Below, piece by piece: positions 1-11,500 of a stretch of DNA of 64,000 nucleotides. Location: positions 133,839 through 197,838 of the forward strand of contig CANNZV010001448.1 of NCBI GenBank assembly GCA_947561585.1, in the 5' to 3' direction. Every line of letters begins with the position of its first letter. The first letter of the stretch is position 1. The translations under genes and the position numbers were made by a program. The notes below the pieces were generated by a model that searched no databases, had not been told where the DNA came from, and worked only from the letters and a program-made list of their open reading frames with translations. This DNA comes from Caprella mutica (taxonomy: Eukaryota > Arthropoda > Malacostraca > Amphipoda > Caprellidae).

Positions 1-2090
1 GCTTTTGTCATTATTGCTTGAAATACTTTTGGACTATTGACATAACCGAATGGTAGCTTTTTAAACTGCCATTTTTTACCGTTTACCGCAAATGCTGTAA
101 GTTTTTTAGACTCCTCGGAGAGTTCCACCTGGTGAAATGCACTCCTCAGATCTAAACTAGAAAATATCTTTGATCCACCTAAAGATCCAAGCATGTCGTC
201 AACCCTAGGTAACGGAAATCCTTGTATATGGACACACTTATTTAATGATCTGAAATCTATTACGGGTCGTATTTCCCCATTCTTTTAATGAACAACGATA
301 ACCGGGAAGTTGTACTCGGACATTGAAGGTTCTATAGTTCCTTCCTTTAACATTGACTTATTGACTTCTTCAAGTTGTTCTTGAAATTTATGTGGTATGC
401 GGTACGGCATCTTGTTTATCACTATATTAGGATCTTTCAATATTATTGTGTGTTTACATATACTAGTAGTCCCGATTTCTTCGTCCTTGATCGTGATTAC
501 GTCTCTAAAGTCATTTAGTAACTGCGTCATTTTGTCTTCATACTCTGACATTCCACATGATATGTCAGCATTAACTAACCTTCTCGGTGCTGATGGCACT
601 GTCTGAGAATTGTTTTCTACATCAGCACTTAATGTGCAGTCACGGCTTCTATCAGCGCTTCCGTCACGTGATATTTTACACTTCATATCTCGGTTGCCAT
701 GCGTTGTAACTAATGGCTCTCCATTAATTCCAACTGCATGTACCTTTGACTTTTCATAAATTAGTTCAGGGGTAACGTTTCGTTCAAATGGCTTTGGTTT
801 TTCGTCACTCAACACGTTTCCTAACCCAGATTTATGAGTCCTATTATTTAAACACTCCGATATAGTCGCTATATTTACTTCGACTTGCTCTTCGTACGTC
901 TGGAGTTTTCCAACTATCATATTGTCCCGTAATATGATATCACTATCCGTCGGATTCATTACGAAAACTGGGCATATTGACACTTGATCTCCCTCTTTTT
1001 TTGTGTCTTCGATTTTTATTAGTGTTTCGGCTATCACTAAACCACTATTGAAACTTCTTTTAGCTATAATATAACTTCCTGCTTCGTTGTTTTTGACAAA
1101 TCCATACAATATTTGTACGCTGTTTGCCTCAACGACTTGGCTATTTATATGAACATTTCCGTTCTTCTCGCGTTTTTTATTTTTATTCCTTGACTTCCTT
1201 TTTACCTCGGATTTCATAACCTCCGTTTGCCCTATTTGTTGAGGTTTAAACCTTACTTTCGCAATACTACTGCGGTTGTTTGTTCGTTCGTTTATTTGTC
1301 TTATCAACGTTCTTCGTTTTGACCTATTTGAAGTAAGGACCAGCTCAGATATTAAGCAATCTGTGCTTAATAGTTCTTTAGTAGCTATTCTACGTTTTTC
1401 CATAAACGGAATTTTTTCTTCACCTAATTTCAATATTTTCTTATCAAAATCAATTTGCGCGTTCGTTAACACGTCCCTTCCTAATATTACATCATATGGT
1501 AAGCTGTTGTTGTTGATTAGTAAAGCGTTTACTGTTTGCTTGTGGGATTTCGACATTAGTTCAAATTTTACTTCACCTTTTACTTCTGAACGTCCGTTTA
1601 TGCCTTTAATAGTTACGTTTGATTTTATTATGTCCTCGTGACTCGCCTTGTAATTAAAATTACGACTGTTTAAAATCGTTCTCTCGCTCCCTGAATCTAT
1701 TAAAGCTTCCCAATCGAATTCTTTACTATGTAAAATTATCGTTGGCTTAGAAGTCCCTTTTATCGTATAATGACAGTCCATCAATCCGCTTAATTCATCT
1801 TTATTTTTTACTAATTGGACTGTTATATATGTTTCGCTCATTTTTTTATCCTCAACGCTTAACTCTTCTTCTTTTAATAAATCGAACTTATTTTTACATT
1901 CACAACTTGTGTTGAGTGACGATTTACCTTTGCTATTGAATTTAACGTGCACTGGATCTAATTTATTCATGTTCAATTCACATTCGTACACGGAGCTACC
2001 GACCGTTTTCCCGTGAGACCTATTTTGTTTTTTACTTCTGCTTGTATTTACATGTTTTTGCGAAAATCCTTGGCCTGTTGAGCTCGACAT
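1..2090 (-). pseudogene. Gypsy pol fragment: aspartic protease and N-terminal reverse transcriptase, with a premature stop
   Basis: The reading frame is open from 2090 to an in-frame TAA at 285-287 (601 residues) and stays open in the same frame from there to position 1. A retroviral-type aspartic protease is marked by the motif ALIDSGSERT about 130 residues in. A spacer rich in Lys/Arg follows. The start of a gypsy reverse transcriptase reaches FPVIVVH immediately before the stop. Beyond the stop come the conserved RPVIDFRSLN and KLPFGYVNSP blocks. The stop falls where a sense codon is expected between VVH and KNG, so one substitution probably made it. RNase H and integrase would lie outside the window. 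The frame is -1 relative to gag and overlaps its end by about 43 nt, which suggests expression by frameshifting. Confidence 0.85.
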
Positions 2091-3265
2091 TCTCTACCTA
2101 TATGTCCTATTTTGTTGCACCGGTAGCACTTAATTGTACCACTGCTGCTGTGAGGGGTAGGGGTAGGGTGGGGGATGTTAGTGTATACTCTGCCTGTGGG
2201 ATTGTGTTTGTACCTACTTCAGCGTGCATACCTACCTGCTGTTCCTGTTCCTCTATTTCTTGTGTCATAAGTGTAATATGCTTCTGTATCTTCTAGCATA
2301 TCCTCGTGAAAATTGCCTTGATTCTCACCCTCGGGTTTTTCTATCAAAAAAGTTTCTGTGTCATTGAAATTCTTCTTTGGTATTAGAATTTTTTTATCAT
2401 GTGGCAAAGATCTTATTTTCTTCGTTGTAGCAGACAGTAAATTAGCTGTTGTCTTAAAAGGACCTTCTACGACTCCTTTGATGATACTGGGGTTGATCTG
2501 TGGACCCAATATTGTTAAATACATTGATGTATTCATGAGATCTTTTGCGTGATTTTTTAATTTGCGTGTGAATGATTCATCACTTTCAGTTGCTGTCCTT
2601 ACTGGAAATTGGGCGTTCATTGTGTCGTCATTTAATATAAAATCCGTGACTTCCCCTATTTTTTCCAATGTACTTAGAATGTCACTGGCAGCTGTATTCT
2701 CGTCCTTCAATTTATTTGTGTATAATTCATGACATACACTGTAGATATCCTTGCTGTCTTTCTGCACATATATGTCTTCTAGTACCGTGCATATTTCTTG
2801 GTATGTGCTATCCTTAAATGTTTTACCGTTAACAACGTTATTAACAGTAATTTGAAAATCTCCTAGCTTGCAATCAGCGCTCCTGAAAAGGATCTTCTTT
2901 TTTTCTGCGTCATCTTTATCCCCTAAGCTGGATATATGATTATTTAATAGGCTGAGATGCTGACGAAACGTGTTCTTCTCCTCGAAAGCTGGATCCTCTG
3001 GCCTTCTTCTTCCCCTGAATATCGGCAATGAATCCGAATTTATGATCGTCGTACTCCGACTTTTAATTATCTCCTGGAGTTGAGCTTGTGTTAATTCAAC
3101 CGACATTTTGGGGGGTTTTTTGGGGGTTGTTTTGGGGGTTGTTTTGGGGGGTGATTTGGGTGGTGTTTTGGGTTGTTTAGTTTTCTGTACTCTGGGTTTA
3201 GTTCGTCTTCCAGATCTAAGTTCTACAGCCTCAGCGTTAATCGCTTCGTCCTCTGAGGTTGGCAT
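2048..3265 (-). pseudogene. Gypsy gag with C-terminal CCHC zinc knuckle, interrupted by one stop
   Basis: The first part (348 residues) starts at the ATG at 3263-3265. It has a basic Pro/Lys/Thr-rich stretch around residues 25-55 and then a mostly helical capsid-like region. A TGA at 2219-2221 ends it. The same frame then stays open to a TAA at 2048-2050 and contains a perfect retroviral zinc knuckle (C-X2-C-X4-H-X4-C, beginning CYRCNKIGH) at about 2085-2130. The knuckle lies in frame beyond the stop, so the TGA is best read as a nonsense mutation in an originally 405-residue Gag; stop readthrough is less likely. Gag would package the element RNA into cytoplasmic particles. The Pro/Lys stretch gives the opposite strand several runs of five or six G. 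Confidence 0.8.
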
Positions 3266-4547
3266 GTGTTTCCTATCCTAATGAGGTGTTATTGTGTACT
3301 TAAACAAGTGTTATGCACGTGTAATCACTAATTACGAAAAAAAAAGAAAAAATAATAGGCTATCCAAAAAAAATAATCAAACATTAAAAAATTATCATTC
3401 AAATAATAAATAATAAATGAAATATAATTTAATATAGAGCAATATTTGTTAAATCAATAAATATAAAATATTTATACTACCTTTCAATTAATAACGACAC
3501 ACAGCAAAGCTAAAAGAAATGCATGCACACATACATCTTATAATTATAACTGCTGCAGTAATGATTAATTACCTTCTGCTTATTGCTTATTCATCAACAC
3601 AATTCTTGACTAAACAGAACAGATTATTTCACCACTGACTAAGGTCTAACACAGATCTTACTCCGATCGCTTCAGAAATGAGACTGATCGCAAAGATGAC
3701 ATTATATTATATGTTATACTCAACTTTCGGTTCCATGTACAGTGGGTCCCGCTTATCAGGTTTTGTCGTTGATTTTTGCTCTGATGTTAACTGTTATGAT
3801 GTTAACTGAATGTTCACTGAGCGCTGTGCACTGTATGTTATGCACTGTATGTTAACTAAATGTTCACTGAATGTTAAAACTTCACTGAATGTTGAATGAT
3901 CACTGAATGTTGAATGATCACTGAATGTTGAATGATCACTGAATGTTGAATGATCACTGAATGTTGAATGATCACTGAATGTTGAATGATCGCTGAATGT
4001 TGCAGTTTGAATAAATACTTTTCAGATGTAGTATTTAAACAAATTAGACTCTCAATTTCTGGTTGATTTACGGCTTTTTTGCATGTTGTTTATAATCGAA
4101 TGTTTTCCATCACCATTCGTCAACGTGCAACGCTTAACCCTTTCGCTTCCTCCCTCCGTGCTTTCCAGTTTCTTCCAGAATTTTCCAGAATTTCCAGAAT
4201 TTTTTTTTTTCAGACTGGTCAGTCTTGTTGATTGTCTCTGCTCATTCAAATTTCAAATTAGGCCATCTGTACTCTCCTTATCCTTCCGATAATTTTCGAG
4301 ATGCCTTTTGCTTGACCTTGAGTTGAATTATCTTTATACTTTATCACAAAAACTGAACACCTTAATTGGATCGTACCTTCATATAGGGTCGCAAAACCCG
4401 GTCTTGCTGTAATCAAATACTCTCCAATCAGATGGTTAACTTAGTTTTTGGTAAATTACAAAGCTTTCAATCTCTTACTTTAGTAATTGAATTTCCGCAA
4501 ATTAAATTCGAATTACTTAATCACGCACGGCACCATACGGCCACCAA
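3266..4547 (-). other. Gypsy 5' leader between LTR and gag
   Basis: About 1.28 kb of AT-rich sequence without a supported gene. The primer-binding region should lie next to the LTR: on the - strand the LTR is followed at once by TTGGTGGCCGTATGG (about 4533-4547). The TGG-type start is typical of a primer site, but I cannot name the tRNA. The leader also carries an 18-bp minisatellite (separate entry). Confidence 0.5.
3883..4002 (-). repeat. 18-bp minisatellite in gypsy leader
   Basis: About six and a half head-to-tail copies of an 18-bp unit (TGAATGATCACTGAATGT on the + strand), nearly identical to one another, with looser relatives just to the left. The unit contains the palindrome TGATCA. 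Confidence 0.9.
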
Positions 4548-4993
4548 TGTGACGTCTTTTACTTTACTTCACTATAACGTCTCAGTGTATGGGCTCTAAG
4601 TGATTAGGATCCTACTCTTTAAAGTATTTTCAGATTCCTTTCTCTTTATATATCTCTTTCTACTAAATACTCATGGTACCATGCCCTAGAACCACCTTGC
4701 CACTATGGTTCCGACCTCAGGCCTCTGGTCCAAGCTTAACTGTATTTAAGGGTAATAATGGTAAAGTAATTAACACTTAAAGAGATTATATTCATTGGTC
4801 AAGCACATGTTATTACAAGTAATATCTCCACTAGAACGCTCGCAAGTTAAGGTCTCAAATAACTACGAACAGGAGATAAGGTGTGTAGCTCACGAGAGCG
4901 AATCGGTAACTAACTTGACTGTCACTTACTTACAATCATATAGGTTCGTGATGATAGTAATGCATACACAATTGCTGTGTTTGCTTTACCACA
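4548..4993 (-). repeat. Gypsy 5' LTR
   Basis: 446 bp with TGTG...CACA ends. The right end coincides with the point where copy A resumes homology to copy B (4994), and the left end abuts the putative primer-binding site. On the - strand a TATA-like AGATATATAAAGAG lies near 4645. The partner 3' LTR is outside the window, so the pair cannot be compared. Confidence 0.75.
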
Positions 4994-5058
4994 TGGTGTT
5001 AAATCTTGAATTAGTAAACTCTGGGTCTATTCTGCCTACTTCAAAACTTGACAAGTAA

Positions 5059-5375
5059 TAAAGTATGGTACCTAATACTGGCCATTATTATAGGTACCTA
5101 TAACCTTGCGGCTAGCTAGTCACAGTGAAGATGTACATTTCCAACTCTCTTACCTAGGGAGGCTTGGAGAGTGAAGTGTTTTTGGATGGCTAGTTAGTAA
5201 CTTAGTAGGTAGTCATTCTTAATTAGGACCATCATCCTATTATAATGTTTAATTATAAATGGTACAATGTTAATTTTGGAGAGAAATAAGGAATTTATGG
5301 ACATATTAGTAAATAATTTGACTTTCCTAGCTAGGGCTCTTATTCTAGGAGACTAAGAGAGAACCATAATTCAGA
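5059..5375. other. AT-rich spacer, no gene seen
   Basis: Low-complexity AT-rich DNA shared with copy B (from about 35370). I see no coding or repeat structure beyond the duplication itself. Confidence 0.5.
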
Positions 5376-5945
5376 GGCTGGAAAATTGTAAGCCATGCCA
5401 ATTTGGCTCATATTTTGTAGATTTCAAGCCAAAATTAACATGGGAACATAGGAATTAATTCAAAATTTTAAGCCAATTAGACATATATGAGTTTTGACCT
5501 TTTGAAATCTAAGCCAATTAATTGGCTTTAACTGACATACTCTGTAAAATGGAGAGAGAATAATGGCTAGGTAGTAATCATCATAGTATAAGAACCACAA
5601 CCACTCTTTAGCTTGGATATGCTCCAGCCAGACTTCCAATCTGAAAAGTACAGCAGGACTTGTGGATTAATCCTGCGCCCAAGTCATATTTAATTCCTAT
5701 GTTCCCATGTTATTTGCTGCGCGCCTGAGCCCAAAGCTGAAAGCTCTATTTCTAATTTCTCTTAAATAATCCTGGGTCTGAGGAGACCTTCTTTTCAGAC
5801 TGGCCAGACTGCAGCATATGGAGCATTTTTCCAAGACTCTGCGACAAATCTTGGAAATTTGAAAATCTTTGGAGACAAATTGCCTCAAAAATTAAATATC
5901 GGGAGACTGATTGTGTATGCTTTAAAGACTGGTGTCCGAGGACTT
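5376..5945. repeat. Mosaic of short hAT-like element pieces (GAGCCAA-word and GGAGAC-word families)
   Basis: From about 5380 to 5545 the word AAGCCAATT / GAGCCAA and its complement recur, ending in the palindrome AAGCCAATTAATTGGCTT. Related blocks occur at 52625-52780 and 54020-54230. From about 5790 to 5945 a second family carries the words GCGACA, GGAGAC and GGGAGAC, ends in AGACTGG, and resembles 53750-53960 and 55770-55875. Ends are not clean enough here to define target duplications. The same mosaic is in copy B at 35698-36245. Confidence 0.55.
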
Positions 5946-6210
5946 TTCAAATCTCCAAAATAAATATTCTTGCAATGTCGGAGGACTTTTAGGTATTTAT
6001 CCCTATATTACCATTAATTTTTGGAGGGGAAATTGTATAAATGTTGGAGGACTGCCTAGCCAAAATATGAGGAAATGTTGGCAGATATTTTACAGATTTT
6101 TGGAAAGGTCCGAGGAGTTCAGTGCACCAAATAGCTACAGTCTGGGCTATGCTGTCATGATGTCATCCCTTGTTAATAAATGTGAACACTTAAATTAATT
6201 CCTATGCTTG

Positions 6211-6469
6211 CCAGTCTGTATTTGGTCACTGGTAGTCTGGTGCACTGTGCACAGAAGTCTGCCGACTTACCAAGAAATCTGAAAAATTCAGCCTAGAATT
6301 TTGTATAATTTGGGTGATTCTCCACCAGTTTTCCCTCCAAAAATTAATGGTTATATAGGAATAAATAACCAGAAGTCTGCAGACTTTGTAAGAATATTTA
6401 TTTTCAAGAAAATAAAAGTCTGCCGACATGTCAATCAAATTTACCATCAAATACAATCTGGAAGACTGG
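6211..6469. mobile_element. Short hAT-like element (CCAGTCTG ends), copy A
   Basis: 259 bp with inverted ends CCAGTCTG / AAGACTGG, flanked by TATGCTTG (6203-6210) and TATACTTG (6470-6477), an 8-bp target duplication with one later change. The interior repeats the word GTCTGC(C/A)GACT three times. It has no coding capacity. The same insertion with a perfect duplication is in copy B at 36520-36770, so it predates the segmental duplication. Confidence 0.8.
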
Positions 6470-6703
6470 TATACTTGCATAGTTGCATATTAATTACTGT
6501 AAACAAATTGGACTAAGATCCCATCTGATGCCTTTACCATACAAAACTTTTGAAAACTTCACCTACCCTAATAGGTAGCTAGCTAATTGATATCAAATTT
6601 ACCCAGCTTGTAGTGTTTAGAAAATTAGAAAGTGTAAATGTTGTGACCCTATTTTAAACATATGAAATTAAGAAGTAATTACATTTAATGTTTTATTTTG
6701 CAG

Positions 6704-6821
6704 ATATGCCAAGCGTTGCTACATCCCTGGATGCAAGTCAAATTATGGATTCAGTACAAAATTTTTATTCCTGTCCGAAAGAAGAGGCACTGTATGCTAA
6801 ATGGCTCAAAGCAATCCATAG
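6704..6821 (+). pseudogene. THAP-domain exon 1, frameshifted, copy A
   Basis: The exon is bounded by a good acceptor (TTTTATTTTGCAG) and donor (TAG|GTAAGTG). It encodes the start of a THAP zinc finger, CYIPGCKSNYGFSTKF (C-X4-C), and in another frame the continuation CPKEEALYAKWLKAIHR. The two halves are in different frames in both duplicates, so the break predates the duplication. Copy A has also lost one base near the ATG (compare 37005-37123). THAP domains bind DNA and cap P-element-like transposases as well as cellular regulators. Exon 2 lies at 20117-20232, beyond the BEL insertion. Confidence 0.7.
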
Positions 6822-6849
6822 GTAAGTGTCTGCTATCGATATACATAAC

Positions 6850-7258
6850 CGTGACCGGAAATTTTGCCTTAAGGAAATTCGCCGTAGGGAAATTTCGTCA
6901 AGATAATTTATTTTAACTCTCAACTTAAGTACCTTAGGCAAATTAAGTGATCACTACAATAATTTTTAGTCCTTTTCTAACCCCCGTAACCAAGAATGCT
7001 TTCCATTAGTTTACCAGCAAACAATAACAATTTCATACAAAGAAAAACCACAATTTTTTAGACAATCAAACTTAACTCTTTGTTCTTTATAGTCTATAAG
7101 TGTCCTTCCTTGGTAATGGTTGTAGGAAAAGGACCCTAGCATTTATTGTGGTAATATTTTTATTTGTCTGGGGTTCTTAAACCGAGAGTTGAAAATCAAT
7201 TCACAGCAAAAATTCCTTAGGGTGAATTTTCTTACGGCGCAAATTCCTAATAGCTACC
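6850..7258. mobile_element. Short element with 8-9-bp duplication and GGAAATT..GCCGTA word, copy A
   Basis: 409 bp flanked by ATACATAAC at 6841-6849 and 7259-7267. The two ends hold inverted tandem copies of a word of the type GGAAATTTCGCCGTAGGG (left) and CCTTACGGCGAAAATTCC-like (right). No ORF. Present at the equivalent place in copy B (39121-39524), so it is older than the duplication. The 8-9-bp duplication suggests a hAT-like origin. Confidence 0.65.
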
Positions 7259-7267
7259 ATACATAAC

Positions 7268-7575
7268 TTAGCTATAATTGTTATGGATGTACATTTCTCT
7301 CCGCGAATTCTCTTTCTTACGTAATAGTAAAACTGACTCAACCCTCAGTGGGTGCTTCAACTTCAAATATTTCAAAATGTAGTAGACTTTAGAATCCTGC
7401 AAACCTATGGAACTTATCGGTATACGTGTCATAGCTAGGTATTATTAATCATATAGTTGTTAGTTCGGTAGATTTCGCAGGTTTATACCTCTTTTGAATT
7501 TCGCTTAAATTCAGTTGTGATATATATTCTGATCTGTGACACTTTAAATATTGATGTGTGTTAATTATAGAGTGA
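7268..7575. other. THAP-gene intron sequence, nothing further recognised
   Basis: AT-rich intron DNA between THAP exons 1 and 2, aligned with copy B 39534-39843. It ends at the BEL target site CTAAT (7576-7580). Confidence 0.5.
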
Positions 7576-7580
7576 CTAAT

Positions 7581-8345
7581 TGTTGTGGAGGTTTCCACAA
7601 TATTTAATTTAAATACATCAAACTTAATATTTGCATTTATGTTCCTAAGATTTTATTTGTGCATACTGTTTATCACTTAATTTATTCGCAAATTATCATC
7701 TGAACTCATTATAACGTAGCCTAAGCCACTATACATTTCCCTTAGCATTTTTCTCAGTAGACTCATGACATTACCTACAAGAGGTTGTGCCGGTGTCTTT
7801 GAAAACTGAAATTAGGAGCTCCATAGTTGGTACGTTAATTGCATTAGGTATCAAATATTCATAATATTGTAACTAGATAATACTGGACTTAATATTTCAA
7901 ATTACAGCAGCCAGTATATGCTTTTGTTATTAGGTATTCTTTGTTACGTAGCACATATTTGATTACGTTTCATATTGTTTCAACTTTTGTAACCAGTAGT
8001 TGTTAAAAGGAATTTATATATCTTTAATAAGAAAACTTCCTTCATTTATTATTTATAACAATGCATTCATTACTATATTATATTACTTCTAAATGAATTA
8101 AACTACCTACCTATATATTTATTTAGCTGTGTTTAAATAATTTGAACTAAACTTTAGAACTTACTTGGTAACAACGTTCACGTTCAACTCAGCTTTGTTT
8201 TAGTTTTCTATTTTTGATATTATTTTTTCTTTTATTGATTGAATGAATTATTACAGATTTACGTTTGTAGAACACGAGGAACGAAAGTACAAGATAGCAT
8301 CTCACTGGTTGTATGTTTCCCCCTCCATAACGGATAGCCGTTACA
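7581..8345 (+). repeat. BEL/Pao 5' LTR
   Basis: 765 bp, TG...CA, beginning TGTTGTGGAGG and ending TAGCCGTTACA. Matches the interrupted 3' LTR base for base apart from one noted change. No obvious tRNA primer-binding motif follows it, so the primer is unassigned. Confidence 0.95.
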
Positions 8346-8572
8346 GTAAATCAACTACGTTGCACACCTACATTCAACTCTACGTGGACGCGCTGCGTCT
8401 TAGCATCTTCTCTTCGCGCATGCGCGAGTGCCTGACTGTTGCTAACCACTAGCTACTGCGCATGCGCATCTCTCTGACTGTTGTTGCTAACCAATAGCAG
8501 CTGCGCTGACAGTTGCTAACCAATAGCGACTGCGCATTTCAATCTGGATCTGGTAAATACATTTTCTGCAAT
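8346..8572 (+). promoter_or_regulatory. BEL leader with tandem NRF-1-like and CCAAT-type motifs
   Basis: Just inside the 5' LTR a unit of about 35-40 bp recurs about three times. Each carries a TGCGCATGCGCA-type palindrome (clear at 8416-8423 and 8457-8468) and GCTAACCAATAGC, which contains a CCAAT box (clear at about 8486-8497 and 8515-8526). Such GC-rich motifs stand out in the AT-rich setting. NRF-1/EWG-type proteins recognise TGCGCA palindromes in animals. That they drive this element is inference. Confidence 0.45.
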
Positions 8573-11500
8573 ATGTCTTTAAATAGTGAACGAAGATCTG
8601 GACGTACACCACAAACTCAGGTGCGAGATTTAGAAAATATTACTCTGTCAACCCTTCAAGACCTACGTAACGTACTGAGTATATCTCCTGCTGATTATAA
8701 AAATAATAGCGTTGCACTTCATAAATTAGCGAAAGATATAAAGATAACTAGAGATGTTTATTTCAATGCTAGTCAAAAACATACAGCTAAACTTTCAAAT
8801 ATTGGTTCATTGGCTGAAGCTCATGAATATCGACAGCAACGATCGAATAATCTTACAGACGTATTTGAGCAAATAACAGATATTAATAACATGCTCAGAG
8901 ATCTAGAAATTGAAGAGATAAGTAATGCTGATATACGCAGTTTACATCCTGGTACTTCAGAACATGTACTAGATTACCAAGAACCTAATTTTCGTGCTTC
9001 AACTAATTCACTGTTTTCTGATAATGATCCTACACATAGGATGGACAACGCTCCACCGGTTATGACCAACGCTACACCGGTTATGACCAACGCTACACCG
9101 GTTATGACCAACGCTACACCGGTTATGACCAACGCTACACCGGTTATGACCAACTCTACTCCAGTTATGACCAACTCTACTCCAGTTATAACCAACGCTA
9201 CTCCAGTTATAACCAACTCTACTCCAGTTATAACCAACGATACCCCAGTTATGACCTACGCTACCCCAGTTATGACCTACGCTACCCCAGTTATGACTAA
9301 TGCTCCAACAGGGAGCATAGTGGGGAGCCAAGGTAACTTTTCGGCTGTTCCTAGATGTCCGCTCCTTAACTCCAGCCAACCAACCCAAATGAACCAAGAA
9401 AGTAATGCGAGTTCCGATCATTTGGCACAATATCTTTTGAAACAAGATCTTTTGAAAAACACAATTGATTTCTTTGACGGCACAGCTTATAAATTCAACT
9501 CATGGATGAATCAAATTCAGGCCCGTATTTCTCACCTGAATCTTACACCGCAAGAAATTCTCCATGTGCTTTTGTCTCATTCTTCTGGTGAACCAAAGAA
9601 GATGATACAGGAGATCCTTGCAATGAATGTTATTGTGGATGAAGACACAGTCACTGAAGTGTGGTCGATGCTGCTAGAAAGACATGGCTCTTCCTACAAA
9701 GCAGCAGATCAACTTAGAACTAAATTGATGTCTTTTCCTACTATAAGAGGCTCTCGATCAGATATGGGTTCGTCTCTTCAGAAACTGTACGATCTTACTC
9801 GAGTAGTTTCTTCATATATGAAAAAATGTCCACATCTGGAAGATCTCAACAACCCCTCTGGACAGGCTATTATCAGAGGTAAACTTCCTGACGTCATTCT
9901 GGAACGGTGGCAAACTACTGGCCATGCATATGAGACTGCAAATAATAGAAATCCACCTTTCCCCATATTAGTGGACTTTCTGAAACTTGTATCAAGAGAA
10001 TACTCAAATGGAAACTATGAAAGGCCAACAGCTAGCACGACAGATTCTGGCAGAAGGACTACAAGAGTCTTGTACACAAAGGACGAAGAAACAACAGAAG
10101 AAACCCCTACGCTAAAATATTCCGATAGCAAGAAAATCGAAACGTGTTCTCTTCACCCGACCGCAAAACATTCTCTTCAAGACTGTAAGGGCTTCTCCAA
10201 ACTGCCATTCCATGAAAAATCCAATATATGTAGGAAGGAAGGTAGGTGCTTCACCTGTTTGGGGTACCATCTCATGGCCAACTGTACAACAAAAGTCAGT
10301 TGCTCTTTTTGTAGTATGGCTCATTGTACTGCTATGCACAGAAATTCATCCTTCAAACATGATAACAATAATGTTAGAGGGAAATTCGCTAATAAGAATC
10401 AGTCGACAACACAAGTACTTCGCACTGAAATTGTTAACAACAACATTCAATTCAAGAGCTGTTCGAAAGTACTTCAAGTTAGTCTGACGATGGATGATGT
10501 ACCGAGCAGATCACTATCTTGCCTTGCAATCGTAGACGAGCAAAGCACATCTAGTTTCATCGATCCTAAAGTGGTGTCTTTCTTCGGGAAACAATTTCCT
10601 TCTACGAGCTATTCATTAGTCACAATGAATGGATTCAAATCGAACATGACGGGGGAAATAGTTTCAGGACTGAATATTCAAGGTAGGAATATGAACTACA
10701 GCTACAAACTTCCATTTGTACTCACAAGTTCTTGCATTCCCAACTCGAAAGATGAAATAGCTACTCCACACATCGTCAAGGCTCATCCTCATATTGCAAG
10801 CTTTGCCGACAGATTCATAAATCCTGATCCAAACCTTGATGTTCTACTCCTCATCGGACGTGATTGCGGAGCTCTTATGAACACCAAATGTTTTGGAAAG
10901 AAACCACCCTTTGTTCACAAAACGTCACTTGGGTGGTCCTTAGTCGGTGAAACATCGTCTAACTCCCAGAAGACCTATAACAGAACGCTGAAAACTGCTG
11001 TCACTTTCAATGAAAACGATCACTTTGAAGCTGTTCCCTGTTTTGAAACTCAGATAAGGAATCCTGATATTTTCCCAACATTTCAAGAACGACCTGATGA
11101 CGAAACCGAAGGCCTCTCACGTGAAGATGCAAGATTTCTTCAAATAATGAAAGACAATGTCAGTTTAACGGACGAGGGAAACATAGTCCTCCCGTTACCC
11201 TTCAGAAACAACCAGCCATTACCCAACAACAGAATAGCTGTCTTCAACCGAACAAACAATACACTCAAGAATTTGAAACGTAATCCAGCTAAGCTTCAAG
11301 AATGTCTCAAAAGTATGGAAAAGAGTTTGAAAGAGGCTCATGTAGAAGAAGTTCCACCCAATCAACTTGAAACAAAAGTTGGATGTGCTTGGTGGCTTCC
11401 TATTTTTGCTGTCGAGCACAAACAGAAGAAGAAATCGCGTCTGGTATTCGATGCGGCCGCTCAATATAAGAAAACATGTCTCAATCATAGACTGTTGAGT

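Larger units (their letters stand above)
1..4993 (-). mobile_element. Gypsy-type LTR retrotransposon, 5' half, running off the left window edge
   Basis: The element reads on the - strand: LTR at 4548-4993, a leader with a minisatellite, gag, then protease and the start of reverse transcriptase, which continues past position 1. The right edge is set by comparison with the tandem duplicate: homology between copies A and B begins at 4994/35316, exactly where the LTR ends. The element therefore inserted into copy A after the duplication, and copy A should continue beyond its other end, outside the window. Two premature stop codons (2219-2221 and 285-287) mean it is no longer autonomous. Order gag-PR-RT with a CCHC knuckle fits Ty3/gypsy; I do not assign a clade. 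Confidence 0.85.

Noticed and set aside
8974..9445. Open frames on the - strand across BEL Gag
   Set aside because: They are antisense products of the 21-bp in-frame repeat; the sense frame carries all recognisable domains.
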